A DNA stretch of 64,000 nt from Proteiniborus sp. MB09-C3 (GTDB taxonomy: Bacteria > Bacillota > Clostridia > Tissierellales > Proteiniboraceae), in contig NZ_CP127161.1 of assembly GCF_030263895.1 (NCBI RefSeq), forward strand, positions 124,001-188,000. Direction: 5' to 3'. Of the stretch, positions 25,935-34,952 are shown piece by piece. Every line of letters begins with the position of its first letter. The stretch's first letter is position 1. The notes beneath the pieces were generated by a model. The model worked only from the letters and a program-made list of their open reading frames with translations. It was not told where the DNA came from and searched no databases. A program made the position numbers and the translations under genes.

Positions 25935-26786
25935 TTAAACAGTCTTTGTTGATAAAACTGTTTTTATACTGTGTTTTAAATTTTTTTCACATTTAGTCAT
26001 ATCTACTGGATCTTTAAATATACCAAAAATAGTTGGTCCACTACCACTCATAAGGCTTCCTAAAGCCCCATGCATTATCATCTGATCTTTTATTTTACTT
26101 AGAACAGGATTTTCTTTGATTGTTACTGTTTCTAGGACATTTTTCATTTCTTTAGCTACAAGCTCTGTATCTCCATATTCTATGTGTTTCAGCATGGCCT
26201 GAGTCTGAGGCCTATCTGCTATTTTATCTAGATTAAGATTATTGTATACATAGGCAGTTGAAATATTTATTCCTGGATTTGCTATTAATATAAGTCTGTC
26301 AGAAAAGCTATTAAGCTTAGTAAGCTTTTCACCTACGCCTTTGGCCAGTGCTGTTCCACCCATGATACAATAGGGTACGTCTGCACCAATCTTTAGCCCT
26401 ATATCCATTAGCTGCTCCTCGTTAAGATTTAATTTCCATAAAGTATTAAGTCCCTTTAAAACTGCTGCAGCATCTGTACTTCCACCTGCAAGACCTCCCG
26501 CTATTGGTATATTCTTCTCTATATATATATGAATTCCTTTATTTATATTAAATCTTTTTGCTATTATAGCATAAGCTTTATATACCAGATTAGAAGTGTC
26601 TAAGGGTATCTCTCTTGAATTTGATTCTAAAGTGAATCCCAGGTCTCTCTCTTCTATAGTAATGATATCCTTTAAGGACAATTGCTGCATTATCATCTCA
26701 AGCTCGTGATAGCCGTCTTCTCTCCTTTTAAGGACGTCTAATGATAAATTTATTTTTGCATGAGCATCTATTTTTATTTTTTTCAT
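25935..26786 (-). CDS. ispE: 4-diphosphocytidyl-2-C-methyl-D-erythritol kinase
   Basis: IspE phosphorylates CDP-methylerythritol in the non-mevalonate isoprenoid pathway. The protein (283 residues) shows the GHMP-kinase motifs: AHAKINLSLDVL at the start, PIAGGLAGGSTDAAAVLKG in the ATP-binding loop, and GSLMSGSGPTIFG near the end. A 25-codon upstream extension has no ribosome site. CAGGAG before ATG 26786 fixes the start. It opens a three-gene unit with a GntR regulator and a nucleotidyltransferase. In Bacillus, ispE lies near veg and rsmA; here veg is close but rsmA is 30 kb away. Confidence 0.96.
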   Translation of the reverse strand: MKKIKIDAHAKINLSLDVLKRREDGYHELEMIMQQLSLKDIITIEERDLGFTLESNSREIPLDTSNLVYKAYAIIAKRFNINKGIHIYIEKNIPIAGGLAGGSTDAAAVLKGLNTLWKLNLNEEQLMDIGLKIGADVPYCIMGGTALAKGVGEKLTKLNSFSDRLILIANPGINISTAYVYNNLNLDKIADRPQTQAMLKHIEYGDTELVAKEMKNVLETVTIKENPVLSKIKDQMIMHGALGSLMSGSGPTIFGIFKDPVDMTKCEKNLKHSIKTVLSTKTV

Positions 26787-26830
26787 GGTGTTCTCCTGTT
26801 CTATTCCTCTTGCATTACCATGATTTAAAT

Positions 26831-26926
26831 GAGATATTAAGCGAACATTTGCAGAACGCAACTACAATTTTTAGCGAAATAAGCTTTAGTATTGTTTGCA
26901 TTCGAAACCATAAGCCTATATTTCAT
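26831..26926. repeat. Interspersed repeat family B, long copy
   Basis: ATATTAAGCGAACATTTGCA at one end and GCATTCGAAACC...TATATTTC at the other match, in opposite orientation, the shorter copy at 60801-60856. The inner 45 bases are absent from the short copy. Confidence 0.5.
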
Positions 26927-26979
26927 TCAAATCCTTCTTTATATTATAGTATAATATATTCTTTATACAAAATACATAA

Positions 26980-27015
26980 AAAAATAGCCTTGAGATTTCC
27001 TCTAGGCTATTTTTG
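26980..27015 (-). terminator. Terminator of the sipL-like gene
   Basis: AAAATAGCCT (26981-26990) pairs with AGGCTATTTT (27004-27013), with a run of T residues on the minus strand. Confidence 0.85.
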
Positions 27016-27068
27016 ATTAAGCCACTGCATAAGTGACTAGCACAGAATCAAAGATTCTGGCTATCTAC

Positions 27069-28634
27069 TTATAGCTCAAAGTTCACATTCTTTTCAATTA
27101 TTATCTTTTCTCCGGGCATTATATTTTCAGGAGAAACTATATCGTTGGTTTTTATGATTTCTTCTACTGTTGTATTATATCTCTTAGCTATATCCCATAT
27201 TGTATCATCTTTTTGCACAATGTATATTGTAATACTAGGTCTAGAAACTCTATCTATGGTTTCCTCTGTTTCTATTGCTTCTGTAACAATGTTTATCTTC
27301 TTTATTCTATTTACAGCTACACAGTTGTTTACAGTTGCTTCTAGTTCCACTTCATGACTGTTTATTTTCTTGTAGCTTATATCTTCTAAAATGTTTTCAA
27401 CTTCTAAATCCAACTCATCCTCTACTTGCTCTATATCTACATAAGTTTTAAATGGTATCTCATGCCTAGCATCCTTTATCTCATCATTTTCTTCTATTTG
27501 ATATAGCATATCTACTTCTAATAATCCTTCTATAATCACTTTGCCTTCCATTATCTTATAATCAGTAATTAATGATCTGCCATTTATGCTATAGATGCTT
27601 TTGATAATTTCTTTGCCAACTTCTAGAACTCCTTTAATCATTTCCTTTGAAGTGCGCTGTCCTATGCTTTCTGACACTACTACCTCTTGTTTTTTGATGT
27701 CAAATATCTTGCTAGTAGAGTAAGTGTCAACTGCCACTTCTTTTTCTACCTGCCTATATACCTTTGCGTTAATCTTTACTGTAGATTCAATATCTAATAT
27801 TCTTAGAACTCCATTTATGTCTTCTTTTATTTCAAAATTCGTATCATATGAGCTAAGCTTTAATCCACAGTCCATGTCTTTTTCAGCACCAGGCAGCTCT
27901 ACAAAATGTGTAAATGGTATTTCATGATTAATATAATTTACTTTATTCTCCTCATCATCGCCAAAATACATAATTGAGCATGCTACTACACCTGCTACTA
28001 TAACTTTATCATCTACAACCTTTGTCTCTTTTTCATGTACCTTCGTATCAATCCTAAGAACATCTATAATATCTGGCATCTCTTGTTCTAATTCGAATGC
28101 TTCTTTTACTAATGTAGATGAGGTGTTTACACCCATTACATCATTGTATTTTATGTTTTCTTTCAAAACCTGTATTCCATCCGATCCTTTTATATCTTTA
28201 ATTATATCTATGGTATTATCATAAGTTGCTTTTCCTGTTATGGAGATTACACTTCTTACTGATATAGACGTGTCTCCATCTTGATCATAGTCTATGTGTT
28301 CAACATTAGCCTTTATATCCGTTACTGTACCTTCAGCTACTCCTTCTATCTCTATTTCTTCTTTAAAGTCCGTTCTTGCATTTAAATTATGTACCGACTG
28401 CAGCTCATCATCTGTACTATATAGGACATTAAAGTTTACGATCCCATTAACTGTGATTTTCCCTTTTGCAGTTTTTGTGCCTGTTACCTCTACATCCCCA
28501 TCTATTTTTAGTACCTTTTTAATTCTCGGCTTGGTATCTGGCACTTTTATTTCTCCCTCAACTAGTGCTTGTATCTCATCTTTCCCTATTACTTGGTCTA
28601 TCTTAAGTAAATCCTTGATTAGTTCAACTGCCAT
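27069..28634 (-). CDS. SipL-like spore morphogenetic protein (DUF3794/SPOCS plus LysM)
   Basis: This 521-residue protein has repeated SPOCS (DUF3794) domains over about residues 20-420, each with a beta pattern such as GEIKVPDTKPRIKKVLKIDG, and a C-terminal LysM domain (about 465-515: IVQKDDTIWDIAKRYNTTVEEI). In Clostridioides difficile, SipL has the same layout and binds SpoIVA through its LysM domain to attach the coat to the forespore. It lacks a signal peptide, as expected of a mother-cell coat protein. The start has GGGAGGAGG before ATG. It is monocistronic with its own terminator. The name is used by analogy. Confidence 0.85.
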   Translation of the reverse strand: MAVELIKDLLKIDQVIGKDEIQALVEGEIKVPDTKPRIKKVLKIDGDVEVTGTKTAKGKITVNGIVNFNVLYSTDDELQSVHNLNARTDFKEEIEIEGVAEGTVTDIKANVEHIDYDQDGDTSISVRSVISITGKATYDNTIDIIKDIKGSDGIQVLKENIKYNDVMGVNTSSTLVKEAFELEQEMPDIIDVLRIDTKVHEKETKVVDDKVIVAGVVACSIMYFGDDEENKVNYINHEIPFTHFVELPGAEKDMDCGLKLSSYDTNFEIKEDINGVLRILDIESTVKINAKVYRQVEKEVAVDTYSTSKIFDIKKQEVVVSESIGQRTSKEMIKGVLEVGKEIIKSIYSINGRSLITDYKIMEGKVIIEGLLEVDMLYQIEENDEIKDARHEIPFKTYVDIEQVEDELDLEVENILEDISYKKINSHEVELEATVNNCVAVNRIKKINIVTEAIETEETIDRVSRPSITIYIVQKDDTIWDIAKRYNTTVEEIIKTNDIVSPENIMPGEKIIIEKNVNFEL

Positions 28635-28800
28635 GCAATTCCTCCTCCCTTTATCTGAGACTTTAAGTTATCTTAAAATATCACACTAATATATTCCTAT
28701 GCAAAATAATATGTTATAATGTCCCAAAAAATTACTAATTAAATTAATAAAAAGTTTTATTTATCTAATTCTATGTCTACAGGAAGAGGATTAGAATTTT

Positions 28801-28849
28801 AAATTAGAAAAGCATGAACAAAATTTGACTGTCCATGCTTTTCTAATTT
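28801..28849 (-). terminator. Terminator of speE
   Basis: A perfect 16-base stem AAATTAGAAAAGCATG (28801-28816) pairs with CATGCTTTTCTAATTT (28834-28849), nine bases after the speE stop codon. Confidence 0.75.
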
Positions 28850-28857
28850 CAGTAAAT

Positions 28858-29700
28858 CTATTCTAACATTTTATTGACATAAGTAGGCAATGCAAATGAA
28901 CCTAAATGAACATTCGTATTATAATACTTCGTTTCTAGCCCTATTTGCTCCCATCTCTCTCCATCAAAACCATGAGTTGGATGAAAGGCCTTAGATGAAA
29001 ACCCTAGAATCCAATGTCCAGATGCATATGTGGGAAGATGGCACTGAAAAACTTCTACTATTGGAAATACATTTTTAAGCTTTTTAGTAGCTTTTATCAT
29101 CTGCTCTGCTGTATCTGCATAATATGGGCTTTCATTTTGATTTATTAATATACCCTTTTCTGTAAGTATTTTATAGCAGTCTCTATAGAATTTAGTAGTA
29201 AATAAACCTTCCCCAGGCCCTATAGGATCAGTTGAGTCTACTATTATCAAATCATATAAGCCCTTTTTTCCTTTTACAAACTTAATTCCGTCCTCTATAT
29301 GAAGTGTAACCCTTTCATCATCTAATCTATTTGCTGTAAAATCCAAGTATTTTTTGGCTGCCTTTACTACTACATCGTCAATCTCAACCATATCAATTTT
29401 TTCGATTGAGCTGTATCTGGTCAGCTCCCTAACAGCTCCTCCATCACCGCCGCCTATGACTAGCACATTTTTTATATTTGGATTCACAGCCATAGCCACA
29501 TGAGTAATCATTTCATGATATATGAATTCGTCCTTTTCTGTAACCATTAAGTATCCGTCTATTACTAATACTTTTCCAAATTCATAGGTATCTATTACAT
29601 CTATTTTTTGATATTCGCTTTCTGCTGAAAATAGATGCGACTTTACTTTCATTGAAAATTTAACGTGTTCTGTATGATTTTCTGTAAACCATAAATCCAT
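28858..29700 (-). CDS. speE: Spermidine synthase (polyamine aminopropyltransferase)
   Basis: SpeE transfers an aminopropyl group from decarboxylated S-adenosylmethionine to putrescine. The protein has the family N-terminus DLWFTENHTEHVKFSMKV, the substrate-binding QKIDVIDTYEFGKVLVIDG and the SAM-type loop VLVIGGGDGGAVREL, and the catalytic Asp region IIVDSTDPIGPGEGLF. It has 280 residues from ATG 29700, eight bases behind GGAGG; ATG 29706 is too close to that site. No speD or speA/speC partner is seen, so its aminopropyl donor must be made by genes elsewhere. Confidence 0.95.
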   Translation of the reverse strand: MDLWFTENHTEHVKFSMKVKSHLFSAESEYQKIDVIDTYEFGKVLVIDGYLMVTEKDEFIYHEMITHVAMAVNPNIKNVLVIGGGDGGAVRELTRYSSIEKIDMVEIDDVVVKAAKKYLDFTANRLDDERVTLHIEDGIKFVKGKKGLYDLIIVDSTDPIGPGEGLFTTKFYRDCYKILTEKGILINQNESPYYADTAEQMIKATKKLKNVFPIVEVFQCHLPTYASGHWILGFSSKAFHPTHGFDGERWEQIGLETKYYNTNVHLGSFALPTYVNKMLE

Positions 29701-29860
29701 AAACATCGCCTCCCTAGTATATTTCTATAAAATATTAAGTATCATTATACTGAATACTTATATCTACTAAACTTATTGGGTAAAAGCCTTTCGCTTAGTA
29801 TTATTAAACTTAGAGTTTACTAACAATAAATATACTATATTTATGGATAAAGTCAATAGC

Positions 29861-29893
29861 AAAAAAACAATCAAGCCACCCAAAGGGCAGCTT
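29861..29893 (-). terminator. Terminator of veg
   Basis: On the minus strand AAGCTGCCC pairs with GGGTGGCTT around a TTT loop, followed by GATTG and eight T residues. Confidence 0.75.
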
Positions 29894-29896
29894 GTG

Positions 29897-30160
29897 TTAG
29901 CTTATCTGAATTTTTTTCTCTTCATTACATAGGGTAACTTCAACTGTTTCTGTCAATATATCAGAATAACTATATGATACTCTCCTTATAGAATTATATC
30001 CGCCATCGATTTTTACTACAAAAATACTAGGGTATGCGCTTTCTATAATTCCTTCCCTGATTGTTGTCTTCTTCCTTCCCTTGTTAGCTTTTAACCTGAC
30101 TTTCTGTCCTACGCAACTTTCTACATTGGCTCTGATTTTCGCCAGAGAGTTTTTTTCCAA
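29897..30160 (-). CDS. veg: Veg family protein
   Basis: Veg is a small, abundant Firmicute protein connected with biofilm matrix regulation in Bacillus subtilis; its biochemical action is unknown. The protein (87 residues) matches the family closely: LEKNSLAKIRANVESCVGQ, then KANKGRKKTTIREGIIESAYPSIFVV split into two strands, and GGYNSIRRVSYSYSDILT. AAGGTGA lies about eight bases before TTG 30160, so this TTG is preferred over the longer open frame. veg, ispE and rsmA-rnmV-yabE are neighbours in many Firmicutes, which supports the identification. Confidence 0.93.
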   Translation of the reverse strand: MEKNSLAKIRANVESCVGQKVRLKANKGRKKTTIREGIIESAYPSIFVVKIDGGYNSIRRVSYSYSDILTETVEVTLCNEEKKIQIS

Positions 30161-30309
30161 CAAACAATCACCTTCTTTCCATTTATCCATATATAATACT
30201 ATCACATATGAGTCCAGCTGTCAAATATAACTTTTCATTGTACTATACAATGCTACCTCTTGTCAAACACAAATTTCTTACAAATTGTTATGAAAAAATA
30301 GCTGCTTTT

Positions 30310-31740
30310 CTAATATTTGTAGTATTCTACAAATCCAGCCGTAATTCGAGCTATTACTTTGTCAATATATGTCTCATCATTTAATTTCAATTCTTTATTA
30401 GGATTAGTTATATATTCTAGTTCTAGATGTAGTGACCCTACATTGACTTCTCTCAATAAGTAAAAGTCTGCTACCCTTATTCCACGGTCAAGAATTTCTC
30501 CATCTTTAGTTAGGTTTGCCATTATTGATTTTGCTAATGTCTCGCTTTCCTTGTCACTTCTATAATAATATATCTCACATCCATGTATTGAAGGATTAGC
30601 GTAGCCATTCAAATGAACGCTAAGAAAAAAATCAGGCCTTAATTTATTAGCCATTTGCGCCCTATTAGATAATGAAACGTACTCGTCTTTGTCTCTAGTC
30701 ATAGAAACCTTTGCTCCAAGCTCTTCCAATGATGCCTTAAGCTTTTGAGATATTTTAAGAACTAGCTCCTTTTCGCTTGTTCCATTGACTCCAATATAAT
30801 CGTGGCTATTTTCTCCTCCATGACCAGGATCTAACATTATTATTCTTCCACTTAACGGCTTTTCTATACATGGTGCTTCAATTTTCTTTATTTCAATGCC
30901 TGTAAAATAATAATTTAATATTTCTAAATAATTTTTGCCTTCTAAGGCCATTTGATTTCCACCATATTGACATAGCCCTAATCCATCTCCTTTTCCTCTA
31001 GTGACGAAGGCTATTATCGTAGGGGAGAAGCTAAATCTTGTAGAATTAAGCCCCAGTAATTCTATAATTTCTGTTCCCTTGAACTCCTTACCTGATATTT
31101 TTATACTGATAACACGCCCATATTCATCTCTTTTTACATCATCAAAAAAGCTTTCTATACTAGTTTTTAAGGTAGGCTTTAAAGAAGGGAACTTTACATT
31201 TAGCTTTTCCTCAAGTTCTTTTACGGATATAGATTTACTATCATCCCAATTAGGTGATTCAGTACAATAATCACATAATACTCTTCTTAGATATACTATT
31301 TCTCTTGCCATGACACTTTCTGAATTTTCCGTAGAACCTCCACAGGTATCATGAAATCTAGCATCTATTGGTTTGTTATCAAAGGTCATGATAACCCCTT
31401 CTGTTTCTCTTACGGCCTTTTCTACTATTTTTACCCTATTTTCGTATTCATCTCCCCAAATCTCTTTTAAGCGATTATTGTCTTCTAATTGTATACAATG
31501 TCCTTCATCGCAGATATCACATCCATAGTGATTTGAGCATCCTGCTCCGTCATAGGCCCTCATTAAGCGTACAAGCTGTGTTCTCGCTACTATTCCTTGT
31601 ACTTTAATCATCTCAATATGAAATTCTTGCTTTATTTGTGTTAAAACCGCCATTGCAACAATCTCTTCCAGTGGCATCCGCACTATTCTATTTTCTCTAT
31701 GAATAAAAACATTTATATAAATAATGTTATTAGATAACAT
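30310..31740 (-). CDS. SpoIID-like domain fused to N-acetylmuramoyl-L-alanine amidase
   Basis: The 476-residue protein joins two peptidoglycan-acting modules. Residues of about 5-290 are SpoIID/LytB-like: MPLEEIVAMAV, GIVARTQLV, the FHDTCGGSTENSESV motif and a His/Cys cluster (CDICDEGHC) resembling the zinc site of clostridial SpoIID. Residues of about 300-476 are an Amidase_3 domain with zinc ligands in MLDPGHGG, the following Glu (TSEKELVL) and SVHLNG, and the catalytic Glu in LELEYITN. By eye, the SpoIID catalytic Glu (AEMP in Bacillus) is Gln35 here. No signal peptide or membrane anchor is visible. It may act in engulfment or cortex modification. The gene stands alone with a GGAGG site. 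Confidence 0.85.
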   Translation of the reverse strand: MLSNNIIYINVFIHRENRIVRMPLEEIVAMAVLTQIKQEFHIEMIKVQGIVARTQLVRLMRAYDGAGCSNHYGCDICDEGHCIQLEDNNRLKEIWGDEYENRVKIVEKAVRETEGVIMTFDNKPIDARFHDTCGGSTENSESVMAREIVYLRRVLCDYCTESPNWDDSKSISVKELEEKLNVKFPSLKPTLKTSIESFFDDVKRDEYGRVISIKISGKEFKGTEIIELLGLNSTRFSFSPTIIAFVTRGKGDGLGLCQYGGNQMALEGKNYLEILNYYFTGIEIKKIEAPCIEKPLSGRIIMLDPGHGGENSHDYIGVNGTSEKELVLKISQKLKASLEELGAKVSMTRDKDEYVSLSNRAQMANKLRPDFFLSVHLNGYANPSIHGCEIYYYRSDKESETLAKSIMANLTKDGEILDRGIRVADFYLLREVNVGSLHLELEYITNPNKELKLNDETYIDKVIARITAGFVEYYKY

Positions 31741-32003
31741 GAAAATACCTCCTTAAAAGTCAAACATGAAAATCAGGCTATTTACTTTAATCCTCATAAA
31801 ACACACAAAAATATCTCAAAAGTTATAGATATATATAATATAGTATGAAAATAAAGCTGTCCGTGTGAATGAAAGGTCAGAGGACACGGTTTAATGTCAC
31901 TCGAACAATTTATAAATAAAAAAGAAGGAATATGTCAACTTTTGTGGAACATTTAAAGTAATGAGTCTAGAAATAAAGGAGGAAACGGGTTAAACCCTAA
32001 ATT

Positions 32004-33806
32004 ATGAAAGGAACTATTGTATCCGCATGGATTAAAACTTCAAGAAAGCTTTACGACGACTCCTTAGTTAACGAAGCTATGACAGCAGTTGGAATGAATC
32101 CTGATAAGATATTTAAGCCTACTGAGGATATAGAGGATTCTTATGCAAGAGGATTTGTAGATGCTATTTCAAAAAAACTTGGTAAATCTGCCAATGATAC
32201 ATGGGAAGAAATAGGTATTGATAATGTGCTTACATTTTCTGAAGATTATCCTGGTTTCTTTAAGTATAAAAATCTGTATTCATTTTTAAAAGCCATGTAT
32301 GATATACATGTGGTAGTTACAGAAAGAATACCTGGCGCCAATCCTCCTATATTAAGCATGAAAGCCATAAGTGGAAATATGGCAGAAATGACCTATAAAT
32401 CACAAAGAGGCATGTTTGGTTATTTTCATGGTATGCTTAAGGGAGCTGCTAAGTATTATAATGAAAGTATCAATGTGGAGGTTATTGAAAAAACTGATAC
32501 TTTCACTAAAATACATATTACTTTTGCTGAACAGATTTACGAATATAAACAATATAGATTTAATAAATTTTTATCTTTAGGATTTATAAAAAAATTTGAA
32601 ATCAAAGTCGCTGTTGCCTCACTAATTTTAGTTGGAATTCCTCATATATTGCTTTCTAGCTTCTTAGATAAGTGGCCTTTAGCAGGTATTACCTTAGTAC
32701 TAAGCTTTTTAGTTCCAGCAATAATTACGAAGCTGCTTCTAATGCCTACTAAAAGTATTATGTATCAGCTAAGAAACTTAAAGGAAAATAACTTTTCTGA
32801 GGAACATGACATATCTACTAATGATTTTTTCGAAGATATAAATTCATTAATCAATGGGTATAAAGATGTTTTGAGAGAAGATTTTGTCGGATTTAAAGGC
32901 ATGACCGACGAGTTAAATGTATTTAGCGATAAATTTAATGATATCTCGAATAATATGAATTTTACTTCAAAGGAAATCTCCGCAGTCGTTGAGCAGGTAG
33001 CTATGGGTGCAGTAAATCAGGCAGAGGAAACTGAAAACTCTGCATATCTGTTAAACAATAATATTGTAGCACTAAATAAAATATCTGATGATGAAAATCA
33101 TAGTAAGGATGAGCTTGAGAAGGTTGTCGAAAGAATAGGTAATAGCTACAATGAGCTAAAAAGCACTTCTTCCAATTTAGATAATATGCTAAATGAATTT
33201 GAAAGAGTTAAAGAGAATAGTCTTTCTCTTCAAAAAAGAGCTCAGGATGTTACAAAAATAGTTGAAACCGTTGAAACTATTGCTGACCAAACTAATCTAC
33301 TTGCTTTAAATGCTGCCATTGAAGCCTCAAGGGCAGGTGATCAAGGTAGAGGATTTGCTGTTGTAGCTGATGAAATAAGAAAGCTTGCAGAGGAGTCAAA
33401 AAATGCAGTTCAGCATATTAATTCTAATTTATTATCATTTATAAATGAAATTGATTCTGTAGTGTCTCAGGTTGAAAATCAATATTCAATATTAGACAAT
33501 GAAAATACTAAGCTTTCAAGTGTTGCTGATGTAAATCACTCTATTGTAATTTCTGTTAAAGAAGTATCCTCTTCTCTAATAGAAGCTATTAAGCAGCTTA
33601 ATGATGAAACAAGCAATATAAATAAGGTATCCGAAAATATTGAATCACTGGCTGCTATAGCCGAGGAAAACTCTGCTTCCTCTGAAGAAGTAAGTGCAAA
33701 TATGACTTCTTATGCAGCAGAGCTTGAAAAGATGATGGATAATATTGTTGAATTCAAGAATGTATCTGAAGCCTTTAAGGAAGACCTTGAAAAATATAAG
33801 ATGTAA
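32004..33806 (+). CDS. H-NOX (heme) methyl-accepting chemotaxis protein
   Basis: This 600-residue receptor joins a heme-binding H-NOX domain (1-185) to two membrane helices (about 200-250) and a cytoplasmic signalling domain with the conserved hairpin tip ([18 protein letters not shown], then [18 protein letters not shown]). The heme ligand is His102, with Pro115 and the YxSxR motif (Tyr131, Ser133, Arg135). The distal pocket residues Trp9, Asn74 and Tyr140, which hold oxygen in the Caldanaerobacter protein, are all present at the same numbers. It probably senses O2 (or NO) and signals to CheA. The start MKGTIV is family-typical; AGGAGG lies 20 bases upstream with a small hairpin between. Confidence 0.93.
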   Translation: MKGTIVSAWIKTSRKLYDDSLVNEAMTAVGMNPDKIFKPTEDIEDSYARGFVDAISKKLGKSANDTWEEIGIDNVLTFSEDYPGFFKYKNLYSFLKAMYDIHVVVTERIPGANPPILSMKAISGNMAEMTYKSQRGMFGYFHGMLKGAAKYYNESINVEVIEKTDTFTKIHITFAEQIYEYKQYRFNKFLSLGFIKKFEIKVAVASLILVGIPHILLSSFLDKWPLAGITLVLSFLVPAIITKLLLMPTKSIMYQLRNLKENNFSEEHDISTNDFFEDINSLINGYKDVLREDFVGFKGMTDELNVFSDKFNDISNNMNFTSKEISAVVEQVAMGAVNQAEETENSAYLLNNNIVALNKISDDENHSKDELEKVVERIGNSYNELKSTSSNLDNMLNEFERVKENSLSLQKRAQDVTKIVETVETIADQTNLLALNAAIEASRAGDQGRGFAVVADEIRKLAEESKNAVQHINSNLLSFINEIDSVVSQVENQYSILDNENTKLSSVADVNHSIVISVKEVSSSLIEAIKQLNDETSNINKVSENIESLAAIAEENSASSEEVSANMTSYAAELEKMMDNIVEFKNVSEAFKEDLEKYKM

Positions 33807-33811
33807 ATTTA

Positions 33812-33850
33812 TTAAGACTATAAGCTTGTTTAGCTTATAGTCTTAAATTT
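33812..33850 (+). terminator. Terminator of the chemoreceptor gene
   Basis: AAGACTATAAGC pairs with GCTTATAGTCTT around TTGTTTA, followed by AAATTTTTT. Confidence 0.85.
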
Positions 33851-33866
33851 TTTAGCTTATCAAATT

Positions 33867-33991
33867 CATAAATAGCGTTGATAATGCAGTTCTATTCCAG
33901 TATCACCACTTCTATGGACACGTAAAGCCTTGAGCTTTATAGCTAGTTCTTTATTATTTGTGGTAATCATTCCTCTGTCTCCAAGTCCGCA
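33867..33991 (-). pseudogene. Remnant of a DegT/DnrJ/EryC1-type aminotransferase
   Basis: One minus-strand frame of about 41 codons reads GLGDRGMITTNNKELAIKLK and then ALRVHRSG before a TGA. This strongly resembles the central segment of PLP sugar aminotransferases (GDGGMIVTNN...RMLRVHG). The frame is closed upstream by TGA codons and no start or N-terminal half is found, so it is a decayed fragment. It lies in a 526-base stretch without an intact gene (33807-34332). Confidence 0.6.
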
Positions 33992-34178
33992 TGGGTTATT
34001 TCATCATATATTAATTGATTTTCCAATTTTATATTTATTAAAGGTATACTCATATATAAAAATCTCCCTTTTATACTAAATAAAATTGCATACATAATCT
34101 ACAAACTGCTTTGCTCTTACAATATATTAGCTCACATCCCCCTATTTGAGCAGAGGTATCCTTTCTATATATAAAGGT

Positions 34179-34313
34179 AGCGAGGCCATTGAAAAAGTCT
34201 TCTTTTGCCATCCTGGATTCTAGTAAAGTGTATCTAGTGTATTAAAACATACATCTTTGACTACACTTCAGAATAGCAGGCAAGAAATTTAAACTTTTTT
34301 CAGCGACCTCGCT
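34179..34313. repeat. Possible MITE-like element with terminal inverted repeats
   Basis: AGCGAGGCCATTGAAAAAGT (34179-34198) is repeated in inverse at 34293-34313 with three changes. The 95 bases between hold no coding frame. It adjoins the aminotransferase relic, so the area looks like a decayed insertion site. A target duplication was not identified. Confidence 0.5.
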
Positions 34314-34332
34314 TTGACATCAATATTATTTA

Positions 34333-34596
34333 TTATTTTATATACTTATCTATTACATTGATTATTTCTTCTATCTTTTCATCTCCATGCCCTTCTAAAA
34401 TAGCATCCTTTACACAGCTCTTTATGTGCTGATCTAATATATTTAGATTTGCTTTTTTTAGAAGGCCTATTACTGATAGTATCTGCTTTGATATGTCTAC
34501 ACAGTATCTTTCTTCCTCTATCATCTTTATGATACCTTCTAACTGTCCCTTAGAAGTTTTGAGAAGATTTAATGCATTCTTCCTTCCTTTATTCAT
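34333..34596 (-). CDS. csoR: Copper-sensing repressor, CsoR family
   Basis: CsoR proteins are all-helical repressors that release DNA on binding Cu(I). The 87-residue protein has the copper ligands Cys32, His57 and Cys61 (RYCVDIS, LDQHIKSC) in the family spacing. It lies downstream of copZ and copA, although the intergenic gaps and the order copA-copZ-csoR suggest one transcript. A CsoR-type palindrome occurs upstream of copA (37375-37395) and another upstream of a HesB-like selenoprotein (51262-51284), both likely targets. The start has GGAGAG before ATG. Confidence 0.92.
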   Translation of the reverse strand: MNKGRKNALNLLKTSKGQLEGIIKMIEEERYCVDISKQILSVIGLLKKANLNILDQHIKSCVKDAILEGHGDEKIEEIINVIDKYIK

Positions 34597-34617
34597 TTTT
34601 ACTCTCCATTCTATTTT

Positions 34618-34815
34618 CTATACTACTTCATAACCTGCATCTTCAATTGCTTCTTTTATTGCTGCATCTTGTAGATTGTCTCCCTCTACTTCTACTTTCT
34701 TTGCTGCTAGATCTACCTCTACTGATTTTACTCCTTCTAGTTGACTTAATGCATTTTTTACTGCCTTTACACAATGCTGACAATTCATTCCTTCTACTGT
34801 TAATGTTTTTTTCAT
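34618..34815 (-). CDS. copZ: Copper chaperone CopZ
   Basis: This 65-residue HMA-fold metallochaperone carries Cu(I) to the CopA ATPase. It has the metal motif GMNCQHC (Cys12, Cys15) and ends in DAGYEVV as expected. The open frame begins 18 codons earlier, but GGAG nine bases before ATG 34815 and the size of the domain support this start. It sits 21 bases before csoR, with copA 138 bases upstream. Confidence 0.94.
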   Translation of the reverse strand: MKKTLTVEGMNCQHCVKAVKNALSQLEGVKSVEVDLAAKKVEVEGDNLQDAAIKEAIEDAGYEVV

Positions 34816-34869
34816 ATCTACACTCTCCTTTTTTATTAATATTATTCTAAACATAGTGAAAAATCTCAA

Positions 34870-34895
34870 GATCTTTCGCTTTGCTCAGTATGACA
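34870..34895. repeat. Copy of the interspersed repeat between copA and copZ
   Basis: GATCTTTCGCTTTGCTCAG continues into TATGACA, close to the best copy at 1836-1860. Its presence in the copA-copZ spacer may affect cotranscription. Confidence 0.6.
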
Positions 34896-34952
34896 AAAAT
34901 GCTCATGATAACAATTATTTTCAATTCTTAATCTTTAACTTCTAATTCATAG

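Noticed and set aside
31845-31900. Possible riboswitch upstream of the H-NOX gene
   Set aside because: Only a short CCGTGT/ACACGG stem is visible and no known riboswitch core is recognised.
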